Assembly (NCBI RefSeq): GCF_023544715.1
Contig: NZ_JAMJEZ010000018.1
Span: forward strand, 1 to 43,928
DNA from: Pseudomonas eutrophicaquae
GTDB taxonomy: Bacteria > Pseudomonadota > Gammaproteobacteria > Pseudomonadales > Pseudomonadaceae
Length of the DNA stretch: 43,928 nt
Reading direction: 5' to 3'
In this document: piece after piece, positions 1 through 9,229 of the stretch
How the letters are laid out: each line of letters begins with the position of its first letter
How positions within the stretch are numbered: the stretch's first letter is position 1
Translations under genes and position numbers: made by a program
The notes under the pieces: generated by a model
The model's database searches: none
The model's input: only the letters and a program-made list of their open reading frames with translations
What the model was told of the DNA's origin: nothing

Positions 1-231
<231 letters not shown>

Positions 232-246
232 GCGGTATCTCTGGTG

Positions 247-268
247 GGTGCACCCTCTGTGGTGCACC
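247..268. repeat. two copies of the palindrome GGTGCACC
   Basis: GGTGCACC occurs at 247-254 and again at 261-268, six bases apart. Each copy is its own reverse complement, so the pair can be two tandem protein-binding half-sites or one 8-bp hairpin with a 6-nt loop. It starts 15 bases after the stop of the aldehyde dehydrogenase gene and has no U-run, so it is not a standard terminator. The function is not known. Confidence 0.5.
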
Positions 269-338
269 TCGCTCTGCAATGCCCTTTCCCCTCAGGGCGC
301 TGTGTGTCGCGGACTCTCCACAGTTCACGGCAACCTTT

Positions 339-363
339 AACGCGGCTTCGGCCGCGTTTTTTT
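339..363 (+). terminator. rho-independent terminator after the aldehyde dehydrogenase gene
   Basis: CGCGGC (341-346), the tetraloop TTCG and GCCGCG (351-356) form a stable stem, followed by a run of seven T. It separates the aldehyde dehydrogenase transcript from the pqq operon. Confidence 0.9.
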
Positions 364-550
364 CGTCCGCTGGCTGGCGATACCGCTGGGCGTGAACTGC
401 ATGGCTGGGCTTGGCCATGCTGGGCTTGTGTCTGGCAGGGCTACCAAGGACAGCCAAAACTCCTTCCAAAGTACCATTTGGCTGATCGGCGTTCGGGCGC
501 ATAACTGTCTTGCCGGAATTCACCGGTTTTAACAACAAGAGGACTGCGCC
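364..550 (+). promoter_or_regulatory. pqqA upstream region
   Basis: This 187-base stretch between the terminator and pqqA has no convincing gene and must carry the pqq promoter. A short dyad, CCAAA-N6-TTTGG, lies at 466-481. The ribosome binding site AAGAGGA (536-542) precedes the pqqA ATG. In P. aeruginosa pqq expression depends on a LuxR-type regulator (ErbR/AgmR), but I cannot assign its site here. No clear -35/-10 pair was identified. Confidence 0.4.
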
Positions 551-622
551 ATGTGGACCAAGCCCGCCTTCACCGATCTGCGTATTGGCTTTGAAGTGAC
601 CATGTACTTCGCTAACCGTTGA
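551..622 (+). CDS. pqqA: PQQ precursor peptide PqqA
   Basis: This 23-residue peptide is the substrate from which PQQ is built. The conserved Glu15 and Tyr19 in the E-V-T-M-Y motif are the residues that PqqE cross-links and later enzymes cut out and oxidise. It starts MWTKPAF and ends FANR, as in other pseudomonads. The ATG lies 8 bases after an AAGAGGA ribosome binding site. It is the first gene of the pqq operon, and pqqB follows after 48 bases. Such a peptide is easily missed because it is so short, but sequence and context make it certain. Confidence 0.97.
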   Translation: MWTKPAFTDLRIGFEVTMYFANR

Positions 623-670
623 TCCACGCAGCCCCGGCCTAGCCGGGGCTTCCCGTTCGGGGACGCCCCC

Positions 671-1582
671 ATGCATATCCGTATTCTTGGTTCCGCCGCT
701 GGTGGCGGTTTCCCCCAGTGGAATTGCAACTGCCGCAACTGCCAAGGTCTGCGTGCCGGTACTTTGCGTGCCAGCGCGCGTACCCAGTCGTCCATCGCCT
801 TGTCTGACGACGGGGTCAACTGGATCATTTGCAACGCATCGCCCGACATCCGCGCGCAGATCGAGTCCTTCCCGGCTCTGCAGCCGGCCCGTGCGGTACG
901 CGACACCGCGATCCGCGCGCTGATCCTGCTGGACAGCCAGATCGACCACACCACCGGCCTGCTCACTCTGCGTGAGGGCTGCCCGCACGAGGTGTGGTGC
1001 AGCGAGATGGTCCACCAGGATCTGACCAGCGGCTTCCCGCTGTTCAATATGCTCAGCCACTGGCACGGCGGCCTGAACTGGCGGCGCATCGAGCTGGACC
1101 GTGGCTTCACTGTTGCCGCCTGCCCGGCGCTACGTTTTACGCCGATCCCGCTGCGCAGTGCAGCCCCGCCGTACTCGCCGCACCGCAACGATCCGCATCC
1201 GGGCGACAACCTCGGCCTGCTGATCGAGGACACCGTCACCGGTGGCACGCTGTTTTACGCTCCGGGCCTCGGCCAGGTGAGCGACGCGCTGCTGGAATGG
1301 ATGGATCGTGCCGACTGCCTGCTGGTCGACGGCACCCTGTGGCGCGACGACGAGATGATCCACGCCGGCTGCGGCAGCAAGCTGGGCAGCGAGATGGGCC
1401 ACCTGCCGCAGAGCGGCGCGGGCGGCATGCTCGAAGTGCTCGAACGCCTGCCCGAACCGCGCAAGGTACTCATCCACATCAACAACACCAACCCGATACT
1501 CGACGAGGACTCGCCCGAGCGTGCCGAGCTGGACGCCCGCGGCATCGAGGTCGCCTGGGATGGCATGAGCATCGTGCTGTAA
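671..1582 (+). CDS. pqqB: PqqB, metallo-beta-lactamase-fold PQQ biosynthesis protein
   Basis: A 303-residue protein of normal PqqB length, starting [19 protein letters not shown]. It has the Cys-rich C-N-C-R-N-C segment near residue 20 that binds structural zinc in the family, and the metallo-beta-lactamase-like region with IDHTTG near residue 100. PqqB is thought to hydroxylate the processed Glu-Tyr intermediate before PqqC acts; that role comes from the family literature and cannot be read from the sequence. It is the second gene of the operon. The gap to pqqC (84 bases) carries a GTAGGGTGG motif shared with the element between pqqC and pqqD. Confidence 0.96.
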   Translation: MHIRILGSAAGGGFPQWNCNCRNCQGLRAGTLRASARTQSSIALSDDGVNWIICNASPDIRAQIESFPALQPARAVRDTAIRALILLDSQIDHTTGLLTLREGCPHEVWCSEMVHQDLTSGFPLFNMLSHWHGGLNWRRIELDRGFTVAACPALRFTPIPLRSAAPPYSPHRNDPHPGDNLGLLIEDTVTGGTLFYAPGLGQVSDALLEWMDRADCLLVDGTLWRDDEMIHAGCGSKLGSEMGHLPQSGAGGMLEVLERLPEPRKVLIHINNTNPILDEDSPERAELDARGIEVAWDGMSIVL

Positions 1583-1666
1583 GGCGGATCGTAGGGTGGG
1601 TTTCAACTTGCCAGCGCCAGCAGAACAACAACGAGCCGCGCTGTCGCGGCCACCCGAGGAGCCGTG

Positions 1667-2419
1667 ATGACCCAGACTGCCATGAGCCCCGCCGAATTCG
1701 AGCAGGCGCTGCGCGCCAAGGGCGCCTACTACCATATCCACCACCCGTTCCACGTCGCCATGTACGAAGGCCGCGCCACGCGCGAGCAGATCCAGGGCTG
1801 GGTGGCCAACCGCTTCTACTACCAGGTGTGCATCCCGGTGAAGGACGCGGCGATCATGGCCAACTGCCCGGACCGCGACACCCGCCGGGAGTGGATCCAG
1901 CGCATCGTCGACCACGACGGCGCACCAGGGGATCCGGGCGGCATCGAAGCCTGGCTGCGTCTGGGCGAGGCGGTCGGTCTGGATCGCGCGCAGCTGCTGT
2001 CCCAGGAGCTGGTGCTGCCTGGCGTGCGCTTCGCGGTGGATGCCTACGTCAACTTCGCCCGCCGCGCGTCCTGGCAGGAAGCGGCGAGCAGCTCGCTGAC
2101 CGAGCTGTTCGCCCCGCACATCCACCAGTCGCGCCTGGACGCCTGGCCGGCGCACTACCCGTGGATCGACCCGACCGGCTACGACTACTTCCGCAAGCGC
2201 CTCAAGGAGGCGCGCCGCGACGTCGAGCACGGCCTGCGCATCACCCTGGCGCACTACACCACCAGGCAGGCCCAGCAGCGCATGCTGGAGATCCTGCAGT
2301 TCAAGCTCGACGTGCTGTGGAGCATGCTCGACGCCATGAGCATGGCCTACGAGCTGGAGCGCCCGCCGTACCACACGGTCACCGCCGAGCGGGTCTGGCA
2401 CCGGGGTATCGCCCTGTAA
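1667..2419 (+). CDS. pqqC: PqqC, pyrroloquinoline-quinone synthase
   Basis: This 250-residue cofactorless oxidase performs the final ring closure and eight-electron oxidation that gives PQQ. It has the family N-terminus (F[17 protein letters not shown]) and the R-F-Y-Y-Q segment. A GTG just upstream at 1664 is in frame, but the ATG at 1667 gives the usual length and lies 5 bases after CGAGGAG. The protein is cytoplasmic. A 112-base gap with a palindromic element follows before pqqD, which is unusual for this tightly packed operon. Confidence 0.96.
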   Translation: MTQTAMSPAEFEQALRAKGAYYHIHHPFHVAMYEGRATREQIQGWVANRFYYQVCIPVKDAAIMANCPDRDTRREWIQRIVDHDGAPGDPGGIEAWLRLGEAVGLDRAQLLSQELVLPGVRFAVDAYVNFARRASWQEAASSSLTELFAPHIHQSRLDAWPAHYPWIDPTGYDYFRKRLKEARRDVEHGLRITLAHYTTRQAQQRMLEILQFKLDVLWSMLDAMSMAYELERPPYHTVTAERVWHRGIAL

Positions 2420-2437
2420 GTGCCGGTGGGCCGGCTT

Positions 2438-2521
2438 GCGTAGGGTGGAAAACGACCGCAGGTCTTTTCCACCGTGATGGACAGTGGTGGGCAAGCGCGG
2501 CGTGCGTTTCCCGCCCTACGG
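2438..2521. repeat. palindromic intergenic element between pqqC and pqqD
   Basis: The segment begins CGTAGGGTGGAAAAC and ends GTTTCCCGCCCTACGG, so its ends are imperfect inverted repeats. Inside, GTGGAAAACGACC (2446-2458) pairs with GGTCTTTTCCAC (2462-2473) with one bulged base. The core GTAGGGTGG also occurs at 1591-1599 between pqqB and pqqC. This looks like a small dispersed palindromic repeat (REP/MITE-like) inserted in the operon. Family membership is inferred from structure only. Confidence 0.6.
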
Positions 2522-2531
2522 AGAATGATCA

Positions 2532-2810
2532 ATGAGCGATGACATTCAGCTCAAGATTCCGGTGCTGCGCCGCGGCTTCCGCTTCCAGTGGGAGCCGGTG
2601 CAGGACTGCCATGTGCTGCTCTATCCCGAGGGCATGATCAAGCTCAACGGCAGCGCCGGGGCGATCCTCGTCGAGGTCGACGGGGTGCGCAGCGTCGCCG
2701 CCATCGCCGCCGACCTGCAGGCGCGCTTCCCTGATGCCGAGGGCATCGCCGAGGACATCCTGGCTTTCCTGGAGGTGGCGCGTGAGCGTTTCTGGATCGA
2801 GTTTCGCTAA
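2532..2810 (+). CDS. pqqD: PqqD, PqqA-binding chaperone
   Basis: A 92-residue protein of the PqqD family, the founding RiPP recognition element, which binds the PqqA peptide and presents it to the radical SAM enzyme PqqE. Visible family features are the N-terminal [12 protein letters not shown] segment, [10 protein letters not shown] and the helical C-terminus. A GGAGAATGATC leader gives the ATG a good ribosome binding site. The last 29 bases overlap the start of pqqE, so the two are probably translationally coupled, in keeping with their physical complex. Confidence 0.96.
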   Translation: MSDDIQLKIPVLRRGFRFQWEPVQDCHVLLYPEGMIKLNGSAGAILVEVDGVRSVAAIAADLQARFPDAEGIAEDILAFLEVARERFWIEFR

Positions 2811-3936
2811 GCCGGAGCACGTGCCCGGCCCGCCGCTGTGGCTGCTGGCCGAGCTGACCTACCGCTGCCCGCTGCAGTGCCCGTACTGCTCCAATCCGCT
2901 GGACTTCGCCCGGCACCAGGAGGAACTGACCACCGCACAGTGGATCGAGGTGTTCCGCCAGGCCCGCGAGCTGGGTGCCGCCCAGCTGGGCTTTTCCGGC
3001 GGCGAGCCGCTGGTGCGCCAGGATCTCGCCGAGCTGATTCGTGCGGCGCGCGAGCTGGGCTACTACACCAACCTGATCACCTCGGGCATCGGCCTGACCG
3101 AGGCGCGCATCGCCGAGTTCGCCGAGGCCGGCCTCGACCATATCCAGATCAGCTTCCAGGCTGCCGACGAGGAGGTGAACAACCTGCTGGCCGGATCAAA
3201 GAAGGCCTTCGCCCACAAGCTGGAGATGGCCCGTGCGGTGAAGCAGCACGGCTACCCGATGGTGCTCAACTTCGTCACCCACCGGCACAACATCGACAAT
3301 ATCGAGCAGATCATCCGCCTGTGCCTGGAGCTGGAGGCCGACTTCGTCGAATTGGCCACCTGCCAGTTCTACGGCTGGGCCGAGCTGAACCGCGCCGGGC
3401 TGTTGCCGACGAAAGCGCAGCTGGAGCGCGCCGAGCGCATTACCAACGAGTGGCGCGACCGGCTGGCCGCCGAAGGCCACCCGTGCAAGCTGATCTTCGT
3501 CACCCCCGACTACTACGAGGAGCGTCCCAAGGCGTGCATGAACGGTTGGGGCAGCCTGTTCCTCGACATCACCCCGGACGGCACCGCGCTGCCCTGCCAC
3601 AGCGCCAGAAGCCTGCCGGTACAGTTCCCCAAGGTCACCGAGCACAGCCTGAAGCACATCTGGTACGACTCCTTCGGCTTCAACCGCTACCGCGGCGACG
3701 ACTGGATGCCCGAGCCGTGCCGCTCCTGCGACGAGAAGGAGCGCGACTTCGGCGGCTGCCGCTGCCAGGCGTTTCTGCTCACCGGCGACGCCGACAACGC
3801 CGACCCGGTGTGCAGCAAATCGGCGCATCACGGCCTGATCCTCGACGCCCGTCGCGAGGCCGAGGAGGCGCCGTGGAGTCTGGAGCAACTGACCCAGCGC
3901 AACGTCCGCGCTTCGCAGATCATCTGCAAGGGCTGA
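2782..3936 (+). CDS. pqqE: PqqE, radical SAM enzyme that cross-links PqqA
   Basis: A 384-residue radical SAM/SPASM protein that forms the carbon-carbon bond between the Glu and Tyr of PqqA. The SAM-cluster motif C29-P-L-Q-C33-P-Y-C36 and the G-G-E-P-L segment are intact. Cysteines of the auxiliary clusters are seen at C313, C316, C326 and C328. I chose the GTG at 2782 because GGAGGTGG stands directly before it and the product has the usual length. The frame is open further upstream (ATG at 2734), but that would add an atypical N-terminus inside pqqD. It overlaps pqqD by 29 bases. Confidence 0.96.
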   Translation: MSVSGSSFAKPEHVPGPPLWLLAELTYRCPLQCPYCSNPLDFARHQEELTTAQWIEVFRQARELGAAQLGFSGGEPLVRQDLAELIRAARELGYYTNLITSGIGLTEARIAEFAEAGLDHIQISFQAADEEVNNLLAGSKKAFAHKLEMARAVKQHGYPMVLNFVTHRHNIDNIEQIIRLCLELEADFVELATCQFYGWAELNRAGLLPTKAQLERAERITNEWRDRLAAEGHPCKLIFVTPDYYEERPKACMNGWGSLFLDITPDGTALPCHSARSLPVQFPKVTEHSLKHIWYDSFGFNRYRGDDWMPEPCRSCDEKERDFGGCRCQAFLLTGDADNADPVCSKSAHHGLILDARREAEEAPWSLEQLTQRNVRASQIICKG

Positions 3937-3946
3937 GGGCGGGCAG

Positions 3947-6028
3947 ATGAGTCGTGCCAAGGGGCTGATTGTTCCCATGCCCCCGCGAGGGAGCGCCGCC
4001 GTTCCGGCGTCCTGTGGGCATTCGAATCCCTCCGCTCCGGCTTGCGAACCTGGGCCCCGGCGACCGGCCGAGGCTGCCGAGCCGTTGCCCTGCGGCGACT
4101 GGCCGAGCGCCTGGACGGCAGCGCGGGCCGCCGCGGCCAGCCGCGACTTCGCCGAGCTGCGCGCCGGCCTCGGTGGCCTGCTGTGGCTGCAGTTCGACCC
4201 CAACGAAGCGGCCTGCAGCCTGTGGCGGTGGCGCGCCGGCCGGGCGCGGCGGCTGACCCCGGCGGGCTTCTCGGTGCGCAGTCGCGTCTACGAGTACGGC
4301 GGCGGCGCCTTCTGCGTGACCGACGTCGGCGTGGCGCTGGTCGGCGAGGCCGACCAGCAGCTCTACCACCTGCCGCTGACCGAGAGCGACGCGCCGGGCA
4401 CCCTGCGCGCGCTGAGCGCCGATCCCGACGGCCGCTATGGCGGCTTGCATTTCGCCCCTGCCTGGCGGGCGGTGCTGGCGGTTGAGGAGCGCCGCGAGGG
4501 CGGGGCGGTGGTGCACCGGCTGGTGGCCCTGGCGCTGGAGGATGGGGCTCGGCGGGTGCTGGCCGAGGGCGCCGACTTCTACGCCGCGCCCAGGCTGTCC
4601 GCCGATGGGTGCAGTCTGGCGTGGATCGAGTGGGATCGCCCCGAACTGCCGTGGACCGCGACCCGGCTGTGCCGGGCGCAGGTGGCGGTCGATGGCTCGC
4701 TCGGCCTGTGCGAGGTGCTGGCCGGCGGCGCGGGCGAGGAGTCGCTGCAGCAACCGATCTTCACTGACGATGGCCGGCTGACCTGTCTGAGCGATCGCGA
4801 CGGCTGGTGGCAACCGTGGGCGGAACAGGATGGGCAATGGCGCCCGGTTTCTTCGGGGGAAAACGATACAACCCTGTTCACCACAGGCATCGCTGCTTGG
4901 AGTGCCCCTCGTCCCATAGCATCGGCTGACCATGCCCCGGCCCCCTGGCAATTGGGCACCGTCAGCCACCTGCCGCTGCCTGGCGGCGGCTGGCTGCTGG
5001 CGCGCCTGGAGGAGGGCTGGTGCCTGCTGATCGAGCGCGACGCGGCCGGCCGCGAGCGGCGTCTGGCACCGGAGTTCTCGCGCTTCCGCCAGCTCGCCGC
5101 CGACGCGCGGTACTTCTACTGCATCGCCGCAGCGCCGGAGCGGCTGCCGGCGCTGCTGGCCATCGCCCGCGACTCGGGGGCGGTCGAGATCCTCGCCGGC
5201 GGCGAGCGGCCGCTGGCCGAGGCCGAACTGTCGCGTCCGCAGTCGATCCGCTTCGCCACGGGGGACGGCGAGAGCGCTCAGGCCTTCTTCTACCCGCCAC
5301 GCAACGCCGCCTACGCCGTGCCGGCCGGCGAGCGGCCACCGCTGGTGCTATTCCTCCACGGCGGGCCGACCTCGGCCTGCTATTCGGTATTCGATCCGCG
5401 CATCCAGTTCTGGACCCAGCGCGGCTTTGCCGTCGCTGATCTCAACTACCGTGGCTCCAGCGGCTTTGGTCGCGCCTGCCGGCTGCGTCTGCAGGGGGCC
5501 TGGGGCGACATCGAGGTGGCGGACGCCGTGGCGCTGGTGCGACACCTCGGCGCGCAGGGGCTGATCGACCCGGCGCGCGTCTTCATCCGCGGCGCCAGCG
5601 CCGGCGGCTACACCGCGCTGTGTGCGCTGGCCTTCCACGACGTTTTTCGCGGCGGCGCCAGCCTGTACGGGGTCAGCGACCCGCTGAGCCTGCGCCGCGC
5701 CACCCATAAGTTCGAAGGTGACTACCTGGACTGGCTGATCGGCGACCCCGTGCGCGATGCCGAACGCTACCGGTCCCGCACGCCGCTCGCGCACGCCGGG
5801 CGCATCGGCGCGCCGCTGATCTTCTTCCAGGGCGGGCTGGACGCCGTGGTGATGCCGCAGCAGACCGAGGCGATGGTCGCCGCACTGCAGGACAACGGCG
5901 TTGCGGTCGAGTACCGCCTGTACCCGGAGGAGCGCCATGGTTTCCGGCAAGCGACCAATCTGACCGACGCCCTGCAGCGCGAATGGCGATTCTACTGTCG
6001 CCTGCTGGCGGGCTGGGGCGGTGCCTGA
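3947..6028 (+). CDS. pqqH: S9 family (prolyl-oligopeptidase-like) peptidase of the pqq cluster
   Basis: A 693-residue protein with an N-terminal beta-propeller-like part and a C-terminal alpha/beta-hydrolase domain. The catalytic triad is visible: S551 in G-A-S-A-G-G-Y, D632 in G-G-L-D-A-V and H664 in E-E-R-H-G-F. It starts 10 bases after pqqE, where P. aeruginosa has pqqH, so it may trim the cross-linked PqqA peptide; that role is inferred from position. Two segments look foreign to the fold: residues about 8-45, rich in Pro, Ala and Ser, and about 305-325, encoded by AT-richer DNA at roughly 4858-4925. The true start could be later than 3947. Confidence 0.85.
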   Translation: MSRAKGLIVPMPPRGSAAVPASCGHSNPSAPACEPGPRRPAEAAEPLPCGDWPSAWTAARAAAASRDFAELRAGLGGLLWLQFDPNEAACSLWRWRAGRARRLTPAGFSVRSRVYEYGGGAFCVTDVGVALVGEADQQLYHLPLTESDAPGTLRALSADPDGRYGGLHFAPAWRAVLAVEERREGGAVVHRLVALALEDGARRVLAEGADFYAAPRLSADGCSLAWIEWDRPELPWTATRLCRAQVAVDGSLGLCEVLAGGAGEESLQQPIFTDDGRLTCLSDRDGWWQPWAEQDGQWRPVSSGENDTTLFTTGIAAWSAPRPIASADHAPAPWQLGTVSHLPLPGGGWLLARLEEGWCLLIERDAAGRERRLAPEFSRFRQLAADARYFYCIAAAPERLPALLAIARDSGAVEILAGGERPLAEAELSRPQSIRFATGDGESAQAFFYPPRNAAYAVPAGERPPLVLFLHGGPTSACYSVFDPRIQFWTQRGFAVADLNYRGSSGFGRACRLRLQGAWGDIEVADAVALVRHLGAQGLIDPARVFIRGASAGGYTALCALAFHDVFRGGASLYGVSDPLSLRRATHKFEGDYLDWLIGDPVRDAERYRSRTPLAHAGRIGAPLIFFQGGLDAVVMPQQTEAMVAALQDNGVAVEYRLYPEERHGFRQATNLTDALQREWRFYCRLLAGWGGA

Positions 6029-6116
6029 ACGCCGACCGATTGCAATGGTCGAGCAATCCAGTAGGCTGTGGCCCCGTACACATTTCATAATAAAAACGAC
6101 GTTCGCCAGGTTTCCC

Positions 6117-7280
6117 ATGTCGCAGGCCATCACCCCGCTCCGCAAGTTCGTCAGTCCGGAAATCATCTTCGGTGCTGGTTCCCGCCATTCGGTCGGCAAC
6201 TATGCCGCGACTTTCGGTGCGCGCCGGGTGCTGGTGGTGTCCGATCCGGGCGTGGTGGAGGCCGGCTGGACAGGTGACGTGCTGGCCAGCCTCGACCTGC
6301 AAGGCATCCCTCACGTGCTGTTCACCGCGGTGTCGCCCAACCCGCGAGTCGAGGAGGTGATGGCCGGCGCCGAGCTGTACCGTGCCAGCGCCTGCGATGT
6401 GATCGTTGCGGTGGGAGGCGGCAGTCCGATGGACTGCGCCAAGGCCATTGGCATCGTCGCCGTCCACGGGCGTAGCATCCTCGAATTTGAGGGCGTCGAT
6501 ACCATCCGCATGCCTAGCCCGCCGCTGATCCTGATTCCCACCACCGCCGGCACCTCGGCGGACGTCTCACAGTTCGTGATCATCTCCAACCAGACCGAGC
6601 GGATGAAGTTCTCCATAGTCAGCAAGGCGGTTGTGCCGGATGTGTCGCTGATCGACCCGGAAACTACGCTGAGCATGGATCCGTTCCTCTCCGCCTGTAC
6701 CGGCATCGATGCACTGGTACATGCCATCGAGGCCTTCGTTTCCACCGGTAGCGGGCCGCTCACAGATCCTCACGCACTGGAGGCGATCCGGCTGATTGGC
6801 GGCAATCTGGTGGCGATGATCGCCAATCCGCAGGACATTACCCTGCGTGAGCAGATCATGCTCGGCAGCATGCAGGCCGGCTTGGCGTTCTCCAACGCGA
6901 TTCTCGGCGCGGTGCACGCGATGAGCCACAGCCTCGGTGGTTTCCTCGACCTGCCTCACGGTCTGTGTAACGCGGTGCTGGTCGAGCATGTAGTGGCGTT
7001 TAACTTCGATGCTGCGCCCGAGCGCTTTCGTCGGGTCGCCGAGGCCTTGGGCATCGACTGCCGTGGTCTGACTCCGCCGCAGGTGCGCGCGCGGCTGGTC
7101 GAGCACTTGATCGCCTTCAAGCAAGCGGTCGGTTTCGAAGACAGCCTGCGCCGTCATGGCGTCGGCAGTGCTGACATCCCCTTCCTGTCCCGACATGCCA
7201 TGCGCGATCCATGCATCCTGACCAACCCGCGGCAGTCAACTCAGCGCGATGTTGAGGTGGTGTATGGCGAAGCCCTCTGA
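6117..7280 (+). CDS. ercA: iron-containing alcohol dehydrogenase ErcA
   Basis: A 387-residue group III (Fe-dependent) alcohol dehydrogenase. NAD-binding G-G-G-S-P-M-D and all four metal ligands are present: D198, H202, H267 and H281, the last in L-P-H-G, with the same spacing as in FucO. The ATG at 6117 (MSQAITPLRKF) gives the family length; the open frame upstream is not coding-like. It lies between pqqH and the sensor kinase ercS, as in P. aeruginosa, where ErcA is needed for regulating ethanol oxidation. The last 17 bases overlap ercS, which suggests coupled translation and joint function. Confidence 0.9.
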   Translation: MSQAITPLRKFVSPEIIFGAGSRHSVGNYAATFGARRVLVVSDPGVVEAGWTGDVLASLDLQGIPHVLFTAVSPNPRVEEVMAGAELYRASACDVIVAVGGGSPMDCAKAIGIVAVHGRSILEFEGVDTIRMPSPPLILIPTTAGTSADVSQFVIISNQTERMKFSIVSKAVVPDVSLIDPETTLSMDPFLSACTGIDALVHAIEAFVSTGSGPLTDPHALEAIRLIGGNLVAMIANPQDITLREQIMLGSMQAGLAFSNAILGAVHAMSHSLGGFLDLPHGLCNAVLVEHVVAFNFDAAPERFRRVAEALGIDCRGLTPPQVRARLVEHLIAFKQAVGFEDSLRRHGVGSADIPFLSRHAMRDPCILTNPRQSTQRDVEVVYGEAL

Positions 7281-8991
7281 AGACAAGATGCGGCCCAATG
7301 TGGCTGATCTGCTTGGGTTGGGGAGTCATTCGGCGCGCAAGAGCTATTACCCCGAACTGGCTGCGCGTCTCGATGAACTGGAGCGCGAGCGTAACCGCTA
7401 CAAGTGGCTGTTCGAACATGCGGTACATGGCATTTTTCAGGCTGGCCTGCAGGACGGCATCCGCGCAGCCAATCCAGCGCTGGCGCACATGCTCGGCTAC
7501 GACGATCCGCAGGAAGTGTTATGGCCGCAGCATGATCCTGCTGAGCACCTATTCGCCGGCGGCGCTGCTGAACTAGCACAGATTAGCGTGGTGCTGCGCG
7601 AGAGTAAGGGGCTGTTCGGCTATGAAACGAGGTTGCGCCGCCGGGATGGCAGCTACATCGACGTGGTGATGAACCTGCTGCTCAAGCCCGATGCTGAGGG
7701 GGTGGTCGAAGGCTTCGTCGCTGACATCACAGAGCGCAAGCAGGCTCAGCTGCGCCAGCAGCAGCTCAACATCGAGCTGGAGCAGCGCGTTGCTGCACGT
7801 ACTGCTGACCTGCTCGAGGCCAATCGCCACCTACAGCATGAGATTCGTGAGCGCGAGCGCATTCAGTGCGAGCTACGTGAGGCACGCGATGCTGCCGAGG
7901 CGGCTAATCAGAGTAAGGACAAGTACCTGGCTGCTGCCAGCCACGACTTGCTGCAGCCACTCAACGCTGCGCGCCTGCTAATCGCAACTCTGCGCGAGCG
8001 CGCTCTGCCGGCCAGCGAGGCAAACTTGGTGGAGCGCACCCACCAAGCCTTGGAGGGCGCTGAAGACCTGCTCGCCGACCTGCTCGACATTGCACGTCTG
8101 GACAGTCAGGCGATCCGTCCGGACCTTGCGGTATATCGTCTCGATGAGCTGCTGGCACCGTTGGCCTCGGAGTTCCAGCCAGTGGCGGAAGCTGCGGGCC
8201 TCCAGCTGTGCGTGCGTATCCCGCGCCTCGCGGTGAACACCGACTTTCGCCTGCTCACCCGCATCCTGCGTAACTTCCTCAGTAATGCCTGCCGCTACAC
8301 CGGCGAGGGCCGCGTGCTGCTCGGCTGCCGGCGCCGTGGCACGCGCCTACTGGTTGAGGTATGGGACACTGGGCGCGGTATTCCAGCTGACAAGCTGGAG
8401 GAGATTTTCCTTGAATTTAACCAGCTCGATGGCAGCCGCCGCGGCGAGCGCAAGGGTGTCGGCCTAGGGCTGGCCATTGTCGAGCGCATTGCGAGAATGC
8501 TCGACTATCCGATCCGCGTGCACTCACAGCCGGGGCGCGGATCGGTGTTCAGCATCGAAGTGCCGCTGGCGGAATATAGTGTGGCGCAACCTGCCGCTGC
8601 CCCCGTCGAGCGTCCCGGCGATCCGCTGCCAGGACGCCGCGTGCTGGTGGTTGATAACGAGCCGGACATCCAGGCGAGCATGCAGGCGTTGCTTGCCCAG
8701 TGGGGCTGCGAGGTGCGCGTGGCTGGCAGTTTGGATGAGGCGCGCGGGCGGTTGCAGGGGTGGCAAGCCGAGTTGTTACTGGTCGACTATCACCTCGATG
8801 CTGGAGCCAACGGTTGTGATCTAATCCATGCTTTGCGCGCGGAGCACGACAGCACGCTGCCCGCAGTGATCATCTCCGCTGAGCGCAGTGAGCAGTACCG
8901 TCGGCGCTTGCACGAGCGCGGTATTCCCCTGCTCAACAAGCCAGTTAAACCGGGCAAACTGCGAGCGGTGCTCAGCCAGTTCCTCGGCTAG
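7264..8991 (+). CDS. ercS: hybrid sensor histidine kinase ErcS
   Basis: A 575-residue soluble hybrid kinase with no membrane segment. In order: a PAS domain (about 40-155, with a PAC end at residues 155-160), a coiled coil (about 160-210), a HisKA domain with phospho-acceptor H227 in A-A-S-H-D-L-L-Q-P-L, a HATPase with N-box N-F-L-S-N-A and G-boxes D-T-G-R-G-I and G-V-G-L-G-L, and a receiver domain with D508 in L-L-L-V-D-Y-H and the conserved Lys in N-K-P. The ATG at 7264 follows GAGGTGG; an ATG at 7249 is less well placed. It overlaps ercA, and is expected to act in the PQQ-ethanol oxidation regulatory network. Confidence 0.9.
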   Translation: MAKPSEDKMRPNVADLLGLGSHSARKSYYPELAARLDELERERNRYKWLFEHAVHGIFQAGLQDGIRAANPALAHMLGYDDPQEVLWPQHDPAEHLFAGGAAELAQISVVLRESKGLFGYETRLRRRDGSYIDVVMNLLLKPDAEGVVEGFVADITERKQAQLRQQQLNIELEQRVAARTADLLEANRHLQHEIRERERIQCELREARDAAEAANQSKDKYLAAASHDLLQPLNAARLLIATLRERALPASEANLVERTHQALEGAEDLLADLLDIARLDSQAIRPDLAVYRLDELLAPLASEFQPVAEAAGLQLCVRIPRLAVNTDFRLLTRILRNFLSNACRYTGEGRVLLGCRRRGTRLLVEVWDTGRGIPADKLEEIFLEFNQLDGSRRGERKGVGLGLAIVERIARMLDYPIRVHSQPGRGSVFSIEVPLAEYSVAQPAAAPVERPGDPLPGRRVLVVDNEPDIQASMQALLAQWGCEVRVAGSLDEARGRLQGWQAELLLVDYHLDAGANGCDLIHALRAEHDSTLPAVIISAERSEQYRRRLHERGIPLLNKPVKPGKLRAVLSQFLG

Positions 8992-9229
8992 AGCGGACGG
9001 CAGCAAAAGGTGCTCGATCTCTGGCGAGCGCATCTGAGTACGGACCATGTACGGGATTTGAACACAGCGATCCATACCACTAGAGCGCGGACGGTGGGTG
9101 GTTTTTCCCTGCCGCAGTCAGATGATCAGCTTCTTGCATATGTGGCGCGCTGCCGATTCCCCTCCATGGGGGGATTACCCGCACGCGGGATCGTGAGCGG
9201 CGCCCATCTGCACAGGCAGAGACGCTAGA

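Noticed and set aside
1130-2494. 454-codon minus-strand frame opposite pqqB and pqqC
   Set aside because: Antisense shadow of two certain genes, with no recognisable domain.
9010-9228. 72-codon plus frame between ercS and apbE
   Set aside because: No family resemblance and no clear ribosome binding site. The 238-base gap 8992-9229 shows only short GC hairpins (near 9157-9173) and no convincing gene or terminator.
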